Program-made: the position numbers and the translations under genes
Assembly: GCF_023895975.1 (NCBI RefSeq)
Contig: NZ_JALBWM010000004.1
Span: 1 to 64,000 of the forward strand
Source: Microbulbifer okhotskensis
GTDB taxonomy: Bacteria > Pseudomonadota > Gammaproteobacteria > Pseudomonadales > Cellvibrionaceae
Direction: 5' to 3'
Length of the DNA: 64,000 nt
The notes under the pieces: model-generated
The model's database searches: none
Told to the model about the DNA's origin: nothing
Seen by the model: only the letters and a program-made list of their open reading frames with translations
Shown: positions 34,531 through 41,201 of the stretch, one piece after another
How the letters are laid out: each line of letters begins with the position of its first letter
How positions within the stretch are numbered: position 1 is the stretch's first letter

Positions 34531-35736
34531 TCAAAGTCTAGACCGCTTTCGCTCGCGCAATCCCCACCAGAGTAAAAGCCCCAAGCCAAGCGCCAGTGAG
34601 AATAGCAGCGCCGCCCAGAGATAGCCGCGTCTCTGACTCAGCGGAGGCTCCAACTTGGTATGTGCCACATTGAGGCTTGCCCGCAAGTTTTGTAGTGCGG
34701 CAATAATCTCTGTGCTGCTGGCACCGCTAATCAAGTCACTGCGCAGCTGATGCCACTGAGCCTGTAGCTGATTGACCAGTAATTTATCCCGCACCTGCAG
34801 CTGCGGGCGCAAAGGTCTATATCCTTCGCGATAAGCCAGTATTAACTTGTTGTAGGCCGCTGAGCTGTCCCCTGCCCGATAGTCAGTCTCAGCCAACTGC
34901 AGCAAGCCAACGGCCCGCACCAATGGATGTTCCAGGGCCCTGATCAGATGAGGATGGCCACGCCACCACATCAAGGCCTCTTGCAGTTCCTGCGGGAGTT
35001 CGGCCGGCTGGCTTGTTGCCAAACCGGGTAGGCCCAAGAGCCCGGGATAGCGCCGAGCCAGATCCGGGGAAGGAGATAACTGATGGTTCACTGCGAAAGA
35101 AGCAACGGTTACCGCCAGTGCCCAGCGCTGCAGTCCACTCAGGTTTCCATCAATATCGCTGCCGTGAACAGAATCCACGGAGGGGTCCAAAGTGTTATAT
35201 AGATCGTAGAGGCTGAAACCGGCCATCCGCTTAGCGTCACTGAAATCCGGCCCTTTGGAGCTACCTTCACCATTGTTACCATGGCAACTGGCACAGCGCT
35301 GTTGGTAAACCGGCATCATAAAATCCGCAGAGGGCAATGAGTAAGTGGGTGAGCGCTGCAGTTGGTAGAGCGCAGCTAGTCGATCAGCGATAGCATTGGC
35401 GCGGCGGCGCACTTCTGCTCCGGATTTTTTGTTTTCGATCGCCTCTCTCAATACCCCCAGACTCTCTTCCAGATTGGCCCGCCCCGGCCTGTCGGGAAGC
35501 CGGCCTACCAATATAAGAATTTCATCGATATGACGACGCTGAAAAGCGTATAGAGGTGTATTGAGAAGCTGTCCACCACTGACCGCATCTCCATAGTTCA
35601 CAGCGATATACGAAAGGAGATTGCTGGCCTGCGCTGCTACCGTATCACTTGAGGGCTGCTCTTGGGCCGAAAATCCCTTAAAAGGCAGCACTGTGTAAAT
35701 AGATAGCAGAAGAAACCAAATCCATTTGCATCGCAT
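34531..35736 (-). CDS. cytochrome c protein resembling the N-terminal half of FTR1 fusions
   Basis: 401 residues: signal peptide (cleavage near 'GFSAQEQ'), a helical domain (about 35-130, 'NLLSYIAVNYGDAVSGGQLL'), one class I heme c site 'CASCHGNNGEG' near residue 150, another helical region, and a C-terminal membrane helix (about 375-395) with a basic tail. This order matches the region preceding the permease domain in cytochrome c/FTR1-type iron permeases, but the FTR1 domain with its RExxE motifs is absent. It may be a stand-alone redox partner or a reduced form of that family. Confidence 0.75.
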   Translation of the reverse strand: MRCKWIWFLLLSIYTVLPFKGFSAQEQPSSDTVAAQASNLLSYIAVNYGDAVSGGQLLNTPLYAFQRRHIDEILILVGRLPDRPGRANLEESLGVLREAIENKKSGAEVRRRANAIADRLAALYQLQRSPTYSLPSADFMMPVYQQRCASCHGNNGEGSSKGPDFSDAKRMAGFSLYDLYNTLDPSVDSVHGSDIDGNLSGLQRWALAVTVASFAVNHQLSPSPDLARRYPGLLGLPGLATSQPAELPQELQEALMWWRGHPHLIRALEHPLVRAVGLLQLAETDYRAGDSSAAYNKLILAYREGYRPLRPQLQVRDKLLVNQLQAQWHQLRSDLISGASSTEIIAALQNLRASLNVAHTKLEPPLSQRRGYLWAALLFSLALGLGLLLWWGLRERKRSRL

Positions 35737-35824
35737 AGGTAGCTTCCGGATCGAGCAATAATTTGCAGAGACAGGTACTGCCCTGGTGCTTGCGGAGTAC
35801 CCTTTTAAGAATAGGGAAATAAAA

Positions 35825-35845
35825 AACCCCGCTCTGGGCGGGGTT
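35825..35845 (-). terminator. intrinsic terminator of dsbA
   Basis: AACCCCGC pairs with GCGGGGTT around a five-base loop. On the minus strand it is followed by a T-run (A-run at 35820-35826). It begins 18 bases beyond the dsbA stop. Confidence 0.85.
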
Positions 35846-35862
35846 CTTAAAACCGGGGAGAC

Positions 35863-36549
35863 TTAACCGCGATCGGCTCGCTCTTTTGCAATCAGGTAGT
35901 CCGCCACTTGCAACATTAACTCCTGACCGTTGCTCTTTCCTTTATAACCGGGGAAGGATGAGCTGATACGGTATTTACCTGCCACAACCACTTCAGGAGT
36001 ACCGGTCATCTTGTAGGCACGCTGGTTGGCCATACCCTGTTTCACCTTGCTGTTAATAGCGAAGGAATTCATCAGTTTGGCCGCTTTGACTCCATCTTCA
36101 CCATTCTTGTTGAACAGCTCTTCAATGGCCTTCAAGTCGGGGCTCAAATTACGGCCCTCGCGAATGGCCAGCATCTGCCGCTGGTTGTAAACGGTATTGA
36201 AGATCGGAGTGTGCATTTTTTCCAATACGCCCATAGCATCTGCTACGTAATAAAGACGTGCGTGTACATCCATCACTGGCCGCCAGATGGCCGGCAATTT
36301 CACCAGCGACACATCGCTGGGCATTTTTTCTTTCCAGCGGTCCAGCGTCGACTCAAAATGAAAGCAGTGGGCACAGCCATACCAGAACATCTCGGTCACT
36401 TCGATCTTGCTATCACTTTTCTGCGGCACTGCTTGCGGTAATACTTCAAAGTGCTGGCCCGCTTTAAACTCGCCACTTTCCTGGGCGCAGGCAACAAGGC
36501 TGAACATCACAGCCAAAACCATCGTGATCGGGGCGAGAACTGCTCTCAT
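35863..36549 (-). CDS. dsbA: thiol:disulfide interchange protein DsbA
   Basis: 228 residues. The thioredoxin fold carries the active site 'WYGCAHCFHFE' (about residue 58) and the cis-proline 'TGTPEVVV' (about 183). It introduces disulfides into periplasmic proteins. The active-site dipeptide is Ala-His rather than the Pro-His usual in DsbA, which may change redox potential. The N-terminus 'MFSLVACAQESG' has a plausible lipobox, so a membrane-tethered form is possible. It sits next to cytochrome c4, as in Pseudomonas. Confidence 0.92.
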   Translation of the reverse strand: MRAVLAPITMVLAVMFSLVACAQESGEFKAGQHFEVLPQAVPQKSDSKIEVTEMFWYGCAHCFHFESTLDRWKEKMPSDVSLVKLPAIWRPVMDVHARLYYVADAMGVLEKMHTPIFNTVYNQRQMLAIREGRNLSPDLKAIEELFNKNGEDGVKAAKLMNSFAINSKVKQGMANQRAYKMTGTPEVVVAGKYRISSSFPGYKGKSNGQELMLQVADYLIAKERADRG

Positions 36550-36732
36550 AAGTCATCTCCAACTTTTATTTCGTAGTGCGAACGCCAAAAAGCGGCGGGC
36601 TGTCGGGCCACTCAGGACACAATAGACAGCGCTGATTATTTAAGTTCCCGCACTCTCACGCAAGGAAACACTGCAAAAACTGACCAATTGATCACCATCA
36701 GGGCACACAGAGCCAGGCAGTGGACGTAAAAA

Positions 36733-36753
36733 AGGCCGGTCAATAGCCGGCCT
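36733..36753 (-). terminator. intrinsic terminator of cytochrome c4 gene
   Basis: AGGCCGG pairs with CCGGCCT around a seven-base loop, with an A-run (36728-36733) giving a U-tail on the minus strand. It lies 31 bases beyond the cc4 stop. Confidence 0.8.
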
Positions 36754-36783
36754 CAATGTACTTAAACCTAGTAACTGATCAGT

Positions 36784-37458
36784 TTAATTAGTCAAGCCGG
36801 CAATGTAGTTGGCCAGCGCTTTGATCTCTGCATCGGATAACTGCTTGGCGACGGTACGCATAATGCGAACTTCTCCGTCATTCTTGCGAGTGCCGGCACG
36901 GAAGGCTTTCAGCTGAGCTTCGATATACTCGGGATACTGACCGGACAGACGCGGATAGGCAGCCGGCGCATTGCCCTGACCCGTGGGTGAGTGGCAGCCC
37001 ATACAGGCCGGAACTCCAGTCTCCATATTACCTGCACGGTAGATTTTTCGACCAAGGTTCAGGCCATCGACATCTTCACCGTCGTTCAACATGACCGAAA
37101 TGGCTTTAGAGCCAGACAGCTGCATCGGCTGTGAAGCAAAGTAAGCGGCGATATCCTGTAGGTCCTGGTCGTTGAAATTATCCAACTGGCCGATCATCTG
37201 TGGTACATCACGGACTTTCTTGCCTTCAGAGTCACCTTTGATATCTTTAAGTTGCTTGTACAGGTATTTTTCACCGAGGCCAGCAATCTTTGGAAATGCT
37301 GGTGAAAGACTGTTACCGTCGTTACCGTGGCAGGCGGCACATTGAGCGGCCTTGGCCTTACCCGCAGCAGCATCGCCGGCAGCTATAGCCATGGGCACGG
37401 CGCCCATGCCGAAAACCAAACCGAGTGCCAAAGCAGTGTTCTTGATAATGCTGTTCAT
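36784..37458 (-). CDS. cc4: diheme cytochrome c4
   Basis: 224 residues with a signal peptide ending near 'AIAAGDA'. Two heme c attachment sites, 'CAACHGNDG' (about residue 40) and 'CMGCHSPTG' (about 142), lie in two similar domains, each with a late Met axial ligand candidate. Cytochrome c4 carries electrons to terminal oxidases such as the aa3/cbb3 types. It is divergent from engB. Confidence 0.94.
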   Translation of the reverse strand: MNSIIKNTALALGLVFGMGAVPMAIAAGDAAAGKAKAAQCAACHGNDGNSLSPAFPKIAGLGEKYLYKQLKDIKGDSEGKKVRDVPQMIGQLDNFNDQDLQDIAAYFASQPMQLSGSKAISVMLNDGEDVDGLNLGRKIYRAGNMETGVPACMGCHSPTGQGNAPAAYPRLSGQYPEYIEAQLKAFRAGTRKNDGEVRIMRTVAKQLSDAEIKALANYIAGLTN

Positions 37459-37582
37459 ACGTCGTCCCGTTGCGCGCTGAGAGATGGCGTTTCGCTCCGC
37501 CCCCGATAGTCCTGCGACGCGAAAACCGCGGCATTATATACTTGCGCGCCAAGCTAGTGTACCGAATAAACAGACTTATACG

Positions 37583-38242
37583 ATGTCAAATACTGAATTT
37601 AAAGCTCAAGCACCAAAACTGGACTACCGTTCCATAGAATTTCTCACCAGTGCACCGACTCTGACAGAGTGTCCAGAGGACTTTGGCGCCGAGGTGGCCT
37701 TTGCTGGCCGCTCCAACGCGGGGAAATCCAGCGCTATCAATGCCCTTACCGGAAATAATAAGCTGGCGCGTACTTCCAAGACTCCGGGACGCACCCAGCT
37801 GATCAATTTCTTCCGTATTTCAGAACAGCAGCGGCTGGTCGATCTTCCCGGCTATGGCTACGCTAAGGTCGCTCGCAGTATGAAGGACGAGTGGCAACGA
37901 CACTTGGCGACTTACCTGGAGAAACGAGGGTGCCTGCGCGGTCTAGTGCTGCTGATGGATATTCGCCAGCCCCTGAAGGAGTTCGACCTGCACATGCTCA
38001 CCTGGGCCGTCGAAGCTGGCCTGCCAGTGCATATACTGCTCACTAAGGCCGACAAAATGAAAAATGGCCCAGCCAGTAACACCCGATTTGCGGTGGAGAA
38101 AGCGCTCAAGGAACAGGGACTGAACCGGGGCGTAACCCTACAGACCTTCTCATCAACCAAAAAGAGCGGGCTCGACAAACTGGAGCGAAGACTTAACGAG
38201 TGGTTGGCCGAGGTTTCAGAGCCGGACGCCACTGAAGACTGA
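37583..38242 (+). CDS. engB: ribosome biogenesis GTPase EngB/YsxC
   Basis: 219 residues. GTPase motifs: G1 'GRSNAGKSS' (about residue 39), G2-region 'TSKTPGRTQ', G3 'DLPGYGYA' (about 88) and G4 'LLTKADK' (about 155). It helps assemble the 50S subunit. The ATG at 37583 gives the normal family N-terminus; an upstream in-frame start would run into the cc4 promoter. Convergent arrangement with polA, with sRNA candidates between, mirrors the yihA-spf-polA locus of enterics. Confidence 0.95.
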   Translation: MSNTEFKAQAPKLDYRSIEFLTSAPTLTECPEDFGAEVAFAGRSNAGKSSAINALTGNNKLARTSKTPGRTQLINFFRISEQQRLVDLPGYGYAKVARSMKDEWQRHLATYLEKRGCLRGLVLLMDIRQPLKEFDLHMLTWAVEAGLPVHILLTKADKMKNGPASNTRFAVEKALKEQGLNRGVTLQTFSSTKKSGLDKLERRLNEWLAEVSEPDATED

Positions 38243-38257
38243 GCACTAAAAAATAAA

Positions 38258-38294
38258 CTGCGAGCCTGGGGGCACAGCGCCCCCAGGCTCGCAG
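38258..38294 (+). terminator. 16-bp perfect hairpin after engB
   Basis: CTGCGAGCCTGGGGGC pairs perfectly with GCCCCCAGGCTCGCAG around ACAGC, 16 bases after the engB stop. There is no strong T-run afterwards, but the stem stability makes it the likely 3' end of the engB mRNA and a barrier to convergent transcription. Confidence 0.7.
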
Positions 38295-38358
38295 ATAAGT
38301 TCAGTTCAAACACAACTTAAAAATGAACTCCGGGCATAGCGGCAGTAATTGTTTCACC

Positions 38359-38529
38359 CTACTGAACGGAAACCAGAGAGCGGAGCAGTATGCGGTGTAA
38401 CTGCCGGCGCGCCCCCGGAGTTAAACAATGCAATTCCTCTGCATGTAAGTATCTCTGGGCAAGGAGAGCGATCAGAGTCTCCTCGCGAATGGCAATCATC
38501 AAAAAACGGGAATTGCCATGGCTATCCAT
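38359..38529 (-). CDS. small hypothetical protein (56 aa)
   Basis: Begins at the ATG at 38529 with an excellent AGGAGG eight bases upstream, 13 bases after the stop of the 152-residue gene, so it is likely its operon partner. The product is 56 residues, helical and basic ('EETLIALLAQRYLHAEELHC' then 'TPGARRQLHRILLRSLV'), without signal peptide. I do not recognise the family. The ribosome-binding site and the regular helical pattern are the evidence that it is real. Confidence 0.62.
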   Translation of the reverse strand: MDSHGNSRFLMIAIREETLIALLAQRYLHAEELHCLTPGARRQLHRILLRSLVSVQ

Positions 38530-38542
38530 CTCTGCAGCCTCC

Positions 38543-39001
38543 TCAGTGCAGGCTGTTTCCGCCGTTGATAGAGGCGGAAAATCTGGTTCGGGATTGATCA
38601 CGTAACTGCAGCTGGGTTTCTTCTGGATAAAGAGCGCTGATGCAGTCTGCTGCGATCCTTTGCTTGTGGCTGTCTCCCAGTTCACGGGCAAGGTATGAGC
38701 TGGCGCCGGCAAGTATGTAGCTACGAAGTTTTTCATCGCCTCGCTCCCGGTAGGCAGCCATTAACCAGATCGCGCTCTCACTAAAGCGCGCCGCTGAGAT
38801 GGCATAAGTCGGCCACTGTTTTTCCAGCAGGAAACTGGCCAGATCAAAGGCGCATCCCAGATAGGAAATCGCCTGTGCATGGTCGCACTCTTCAGTCAAA
38901 ATCTTGCCGCGCTCAATCCAGTCGAGCCAGGCCTTTTCCGTACGATCCGTATCAGCGGTCAGCCATTGACGGTGGTTGGCACACAGGTAACGTAAATTCA
39001 C
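38543..39001 (-). CDS. hypothetical helical protein (152 aa)
   Basis: 152 residues, soluble, helix-rich with TPR-like spacing of alanines and aromatics ('AISYLGCAFDLASFLLEKQW' about residues 44-63). No signal peptide or catalytic motif is seen. GGGGG about nine bases before the ATG may serve as ribosome-binding site. It lies between the engB hairpin and the sRNA candidates. Family not recognised; a scaffold or regulatory role would be a guess. Confidence 0.65.
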   Translation of the reverse strand: MNLRYLCANHRQWLTADTDRTEKAWLDWIERGKILTEECDHAQAISYLGCAFDLASFLLEKQWPTYAISAARFSESAIWLMAAYRERGDEKLRSYILAGASSYLARELGDSHKQRIAADCISALYPEETQLQLRDQSRTRFSASINGGNSLH

Positions 39002-39143
39002 GGTAACCCCCTATTTAACAGGCCATCAAAGGTAATGCGAACCATTATCATTTGCAAGTGCATTTGTTGTGGATTTCCCGGGAGGAGGGCGGCCGAACGA
39101 TTGAATCGTGATGTTTTGAGTGTTGAAGGAGGGAATCACCCAT

Positions 39144-39240
39144 AAAAAAAAGCCGGCAGATGGGGACTGCCGGCCAGGGGACAGTGCCCTTGGGGTGGGG
39201 CACTTATCAAGCGTATCCAGGGGGACGGGTACGCTTGAGG
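39144..39240 (-). ncRNA. candidate C-loop small RNA 1
   Basis: Read on the minus strand: a stem-loop at 39207-39238 (12-bp stem, loop GTCCCCCT, one A-C mismatch), a second at 39183-39204 (loop CACCCCAA), and a third at 39152-39174 (8-bp stem GCCGGCAG/CTGCCGGC, loop TCCCCAT) followed at once by eight T. The last is a textbook intrinsic terminator without any upstream protein gene on that strand. All three loops expose a C-tract. No clear promoter was found for this copy. Boundaries are approximate. Confidence 0.5.
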
Positions 39241-39460
39241 GTTCTTTACGCTGCATATTCCCTATACGTAGTCGAATAGTAAGCTCACTTTTTTTGCTTC
39301 CCAAGCACATCTTTTGCGCCCATGGAAGTAAGCCTATATTAGGCTCTGAGACAGATTAATTCCGGAAATAGATTCCATTCACGGCAACAAAATATTTTTC
39401 AATATCACCTGAAAATAGATTTTTTTGATTTTTCCTGGCTAGACCGCAAAAACCACAGAC

Positions 39461-39570
39461 AAAAAAAACCCCGGAGTTGGGGATCATCCGGGGGGAAAAA
39501 GCTTAACGCTTTGGGGTTAGGGAGCAACAATGAACTGCTTACTTGGATGCAACTTATCCTTTGATGGTTC
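39461..39570 (-). ncRNA. candidate C-loop small RNA 2 with promoter
   Basis: Minus strand: terminator hairpin CCCCGGA/TCCGGGG (39469-39493) with loop TGATCCCCAAC and a T8 tail (39461-39468), preceded by another exposed CCCCAA stretch. Upstream lie GAACCA (39565-39570), 17 bases, TCCAA (39543-39547), a plausible sigma-E-type promoter, predicting an RNA of about 75-80 nt starting near 39536. No protein gene explains the terminator. It resembles candidates 1 and 3 in layout. Confidence 0.5.
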
Positions 39571-39696
39571 CCAACGCTTAAGTAAATAAGTGTAAATGAA
39601 GCCCATGATTAGGCGCGAAAATCGCTCAAATGATTAGAACTGTGATTTTTGGGGTGCATCGGTTGCTGAAAAACCACCTCAGTTATTTTTAAACCC
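39571..39696. other. short intergenic upstream of sRNA candidate 2
   Basis: AT-rich spacer between sRNA candidate 2 and the stop of the PRPP-synthetase-like gene. Nothing further recognised. Confidence 0.4.
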
Positions 39697-40665
39697 CTAG
39701 ATCGTTAATTCAGTCACAGGACCATTGTCGTGAATACGACGAATACAATCAGCGATCAACGGCGCACAATCAACCCACTCAACATGACCGCTGGTTTGTA
39801 TCTGGGGCAGTGAGTTGGTCACGGTGACAGATTCCACCGGCAGGTTCGCCATATTGTGATGAGCATCACGGCTAAATTGACCGTGGGCACAAAATACCAA
39901 GACCCGCCGCGCTCCTCCTGCTGTTACCGCTTGCACTGCTCTGCAGATAGTGGCACCGGTAGCGAGCAGATCATCGACAATAAGCACTGCGGCATCTTTT
40001 ACCTCTCCGACCAACGTGCCACCACTTAGCAAAGTGCCGCTACGGTATTTCTCCACGAAGGCGCTTGCCACCGGCACACCCAGTTCATCACTGAGGGCCA
40101 AGCGAAATTTTTCAGCGCGTTTGATTCCGCCTTCGTCCGGTGACAGCACTATCAGTGGCCCCGCATCACCGCATAGACGGACCCGTGCCGCTTCAATGAA
40201 CAGAGAACGAGAGAGCAAATGAACCGTGCGACAACGGAAGCCATTCTCAAATGCGGAAAGGCAGTGGACATCCATGGTCACCACCACATCAACCCCCGCG
40301 GCTTCCAAAAAAGTGGCCAAATAGCGGCTTGGCACCGGATCACGCAGGTGGCTCCGACGCTCCTTTCGTGCGTAGCAGAGGTAAGGAATGACGGCAGTCA
40401 CTCGTGCGGCTCCTGCATCGCGGACAGCACCGATGAAAAACAGACTGCGCATTATTTTTTGGTCAACGCAGCTAATAGCATCGCCATACAGGGATTGCAC
40501 CAGGAAAACGTCAGCCCCCTCTACATCGTCCAGTGGCCGGACTTTGTGTTCACCATCATCAAACTGTCGCTCCTCATGACGGGAAACCGGCTCGCCCAGA
40601 CTGGCTGCAACACGCCCGACAAAATCCGCTCCCACATCCAGGCTAAAAAGTTTAAGGCGACTCAT
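39697..40665 (-). CDS. divergent ribose-phosphate pyrophosphokinase (PRPP synthetase-like)
   Basis: About 322 residues. The two-lobed Prs fold is visible: 'FDDGEHKVRPLDDVEGADVF' (about 37-56), 'AVIPYLCYARKERRSH' (catalytic/ATP region, about 93-108), 'TMDVH' and the PRPP-binding loop 'VLIVDDLLATGATICRAV' (about 215-232). It would make PRPP from ribose-5-phosphate and ATP. It diverges from housekeeping Prs (e.g. K-E-R-R-S-H in place of R-Q-D-R-K and a Gly-Gly-Ile-Lys stretch later), so a second, specialised enzyme is likely. The ATG at 40665 is chosen over a GTG two codons upstream. Confidence 0.82.
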   Translation of the reverse strand: MSRLKLFSLDVGADFVGRVAASLGEPVSRHEERQFDDGEHKVRPLDDVEGADVFLVQSLYGDAISCVDQKIMRSLFFIGAVRDAGAARVTAVIPYLCYARKERRSHLRDPVPSRYLATFLEAAGVDVVVTMDVHCLSAFENGFRCRTVHLLSRSLFIEAARVRLCGDAGPLIVLSPDEGGIKRAEKFRLALSDELGVPVASAFVEKYRSGTLLSGGTLVGEVKDAAVLIVDDLLATGATICRAVQAVTAGGARRVLVFCAHGQFSRDAHHNMANLPVESVTVTNSLPQIQTSGHVEWVDCAPLIADCIRRIHDNGPVTELTI

Positions 40666-40947
40666 AAGCACACCATTGGCCGTCGACCGATAATAAGGTA
40701 TATCGAGCCGGCGAGTAGCTCCGTATCTATGACCCGGTGAGCAATAAATATGGCAGTATTGAGTAGGCGAACGGCTGTCATCGGGGCCAAGACTCCTTTC
40801 CCGGCTTTTTCAGATAACCAGCAGAAAAAGCAAGCAGTGGGGGAAACAGAATGAGAACTCACGGATAGTGCGAGTGCCCAGTAGAGGACAGACTAGACCA
40901 GCCCGCCGTGACTAGATGTGTTAGAAATATTACAGGTGACAGCAGGC

Positions 40948-41028
40948 AAAAAAATGCCCCGGACTTGGGGGAGTACCGGGGCAAACATCTGACTTCCTTG
41001 GGGGATGATGACGCATTCCAACGATCTT
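40948..41028 (-). ncRNA. candidate C-loop small RNA 3 (Spot 42/ErsA position)
   Basis: On the polA strand, downstream of polA. The 3' part is the hairpin TGCCCCGG-ACT/AGT-A-CCGGGGCA (40955-40983) with loop CCCCCA, followed by T7. A second exposed CCCCCAA lies at about 40998-41004. A close sigma-E/AlgU-type promoter (GAACTG, 16 bp, TCTAA) predicts a start near 41028, giving about 80 nt. Spot 42 of enterics and ErsA of Pseudomonas lie at this exact place, between polA and engB on the polA strand; ErsA is AlgU-dependent. No obvious sequence identity to Spot 42 is claimed. Confidence 0.65.
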
Positions 41029-41034
41029 GCCTTT

Positions 41035-41061
41035 TTAGAGGGCTTGTCGCCGGAACAGTTC
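41035..41061 (-). promoter_or_regulatory. sigma-E/AlgU-type promoter of sRNA candidate 3
   Basis: Minus strand: GAACTG (41056-41061), 16-bp spacer, TCTAA (41035-41039), against the consensus GAACTT-N16-TCTGA. It is preceded by G, giving GGAACTG. Position fits the hairpins of the downstream RNA candidate. Confidence 0.6.
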
Positions 41062-41141
41062 CACGGATTTTCAAAAAGAACGCATAAACGCCTAATAAAA
41101 CACACAAAATGGCATTTTATTCATCAAAATATATCTATATG

Positions 41142-41185
41142 CGCCAACTGATTCTGTTCGATACTTATCGAACTCTCAGCTGGCG
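41142..41185 (-). terminator. hairpin 3' of polA
   Basis: CGCCAACTGA (41142-41151) pairs with TCAGCTGGCG (41176-41185), with one position that is a G-U pair only in minus-strand RNA, enclosing a perfect GTTCGAT/ATCGAAC stem (41156-41173). It begins 17 bases after the polA stop. No T-run follows. Confidence 0.55.
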
Positions 41186-41201
41186 GAGAATATAACGATC
41201 G

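Noticed and set aside
40219..40740. 173-codon plus-strand frame across the PRPP synthetase-like gene
   Set aside because: Antisense shadow of a gene with conserved motifs.
39144..41028. Reading the C-loop elements on the plus strand as CsrB/RsmZ-type RNAs with GGA loops
   Set aside because: Several plus-strand loops contain GGA, but the T-runs that complete the terminators exist only on the minus strand, and no plus-strand terminator follows.
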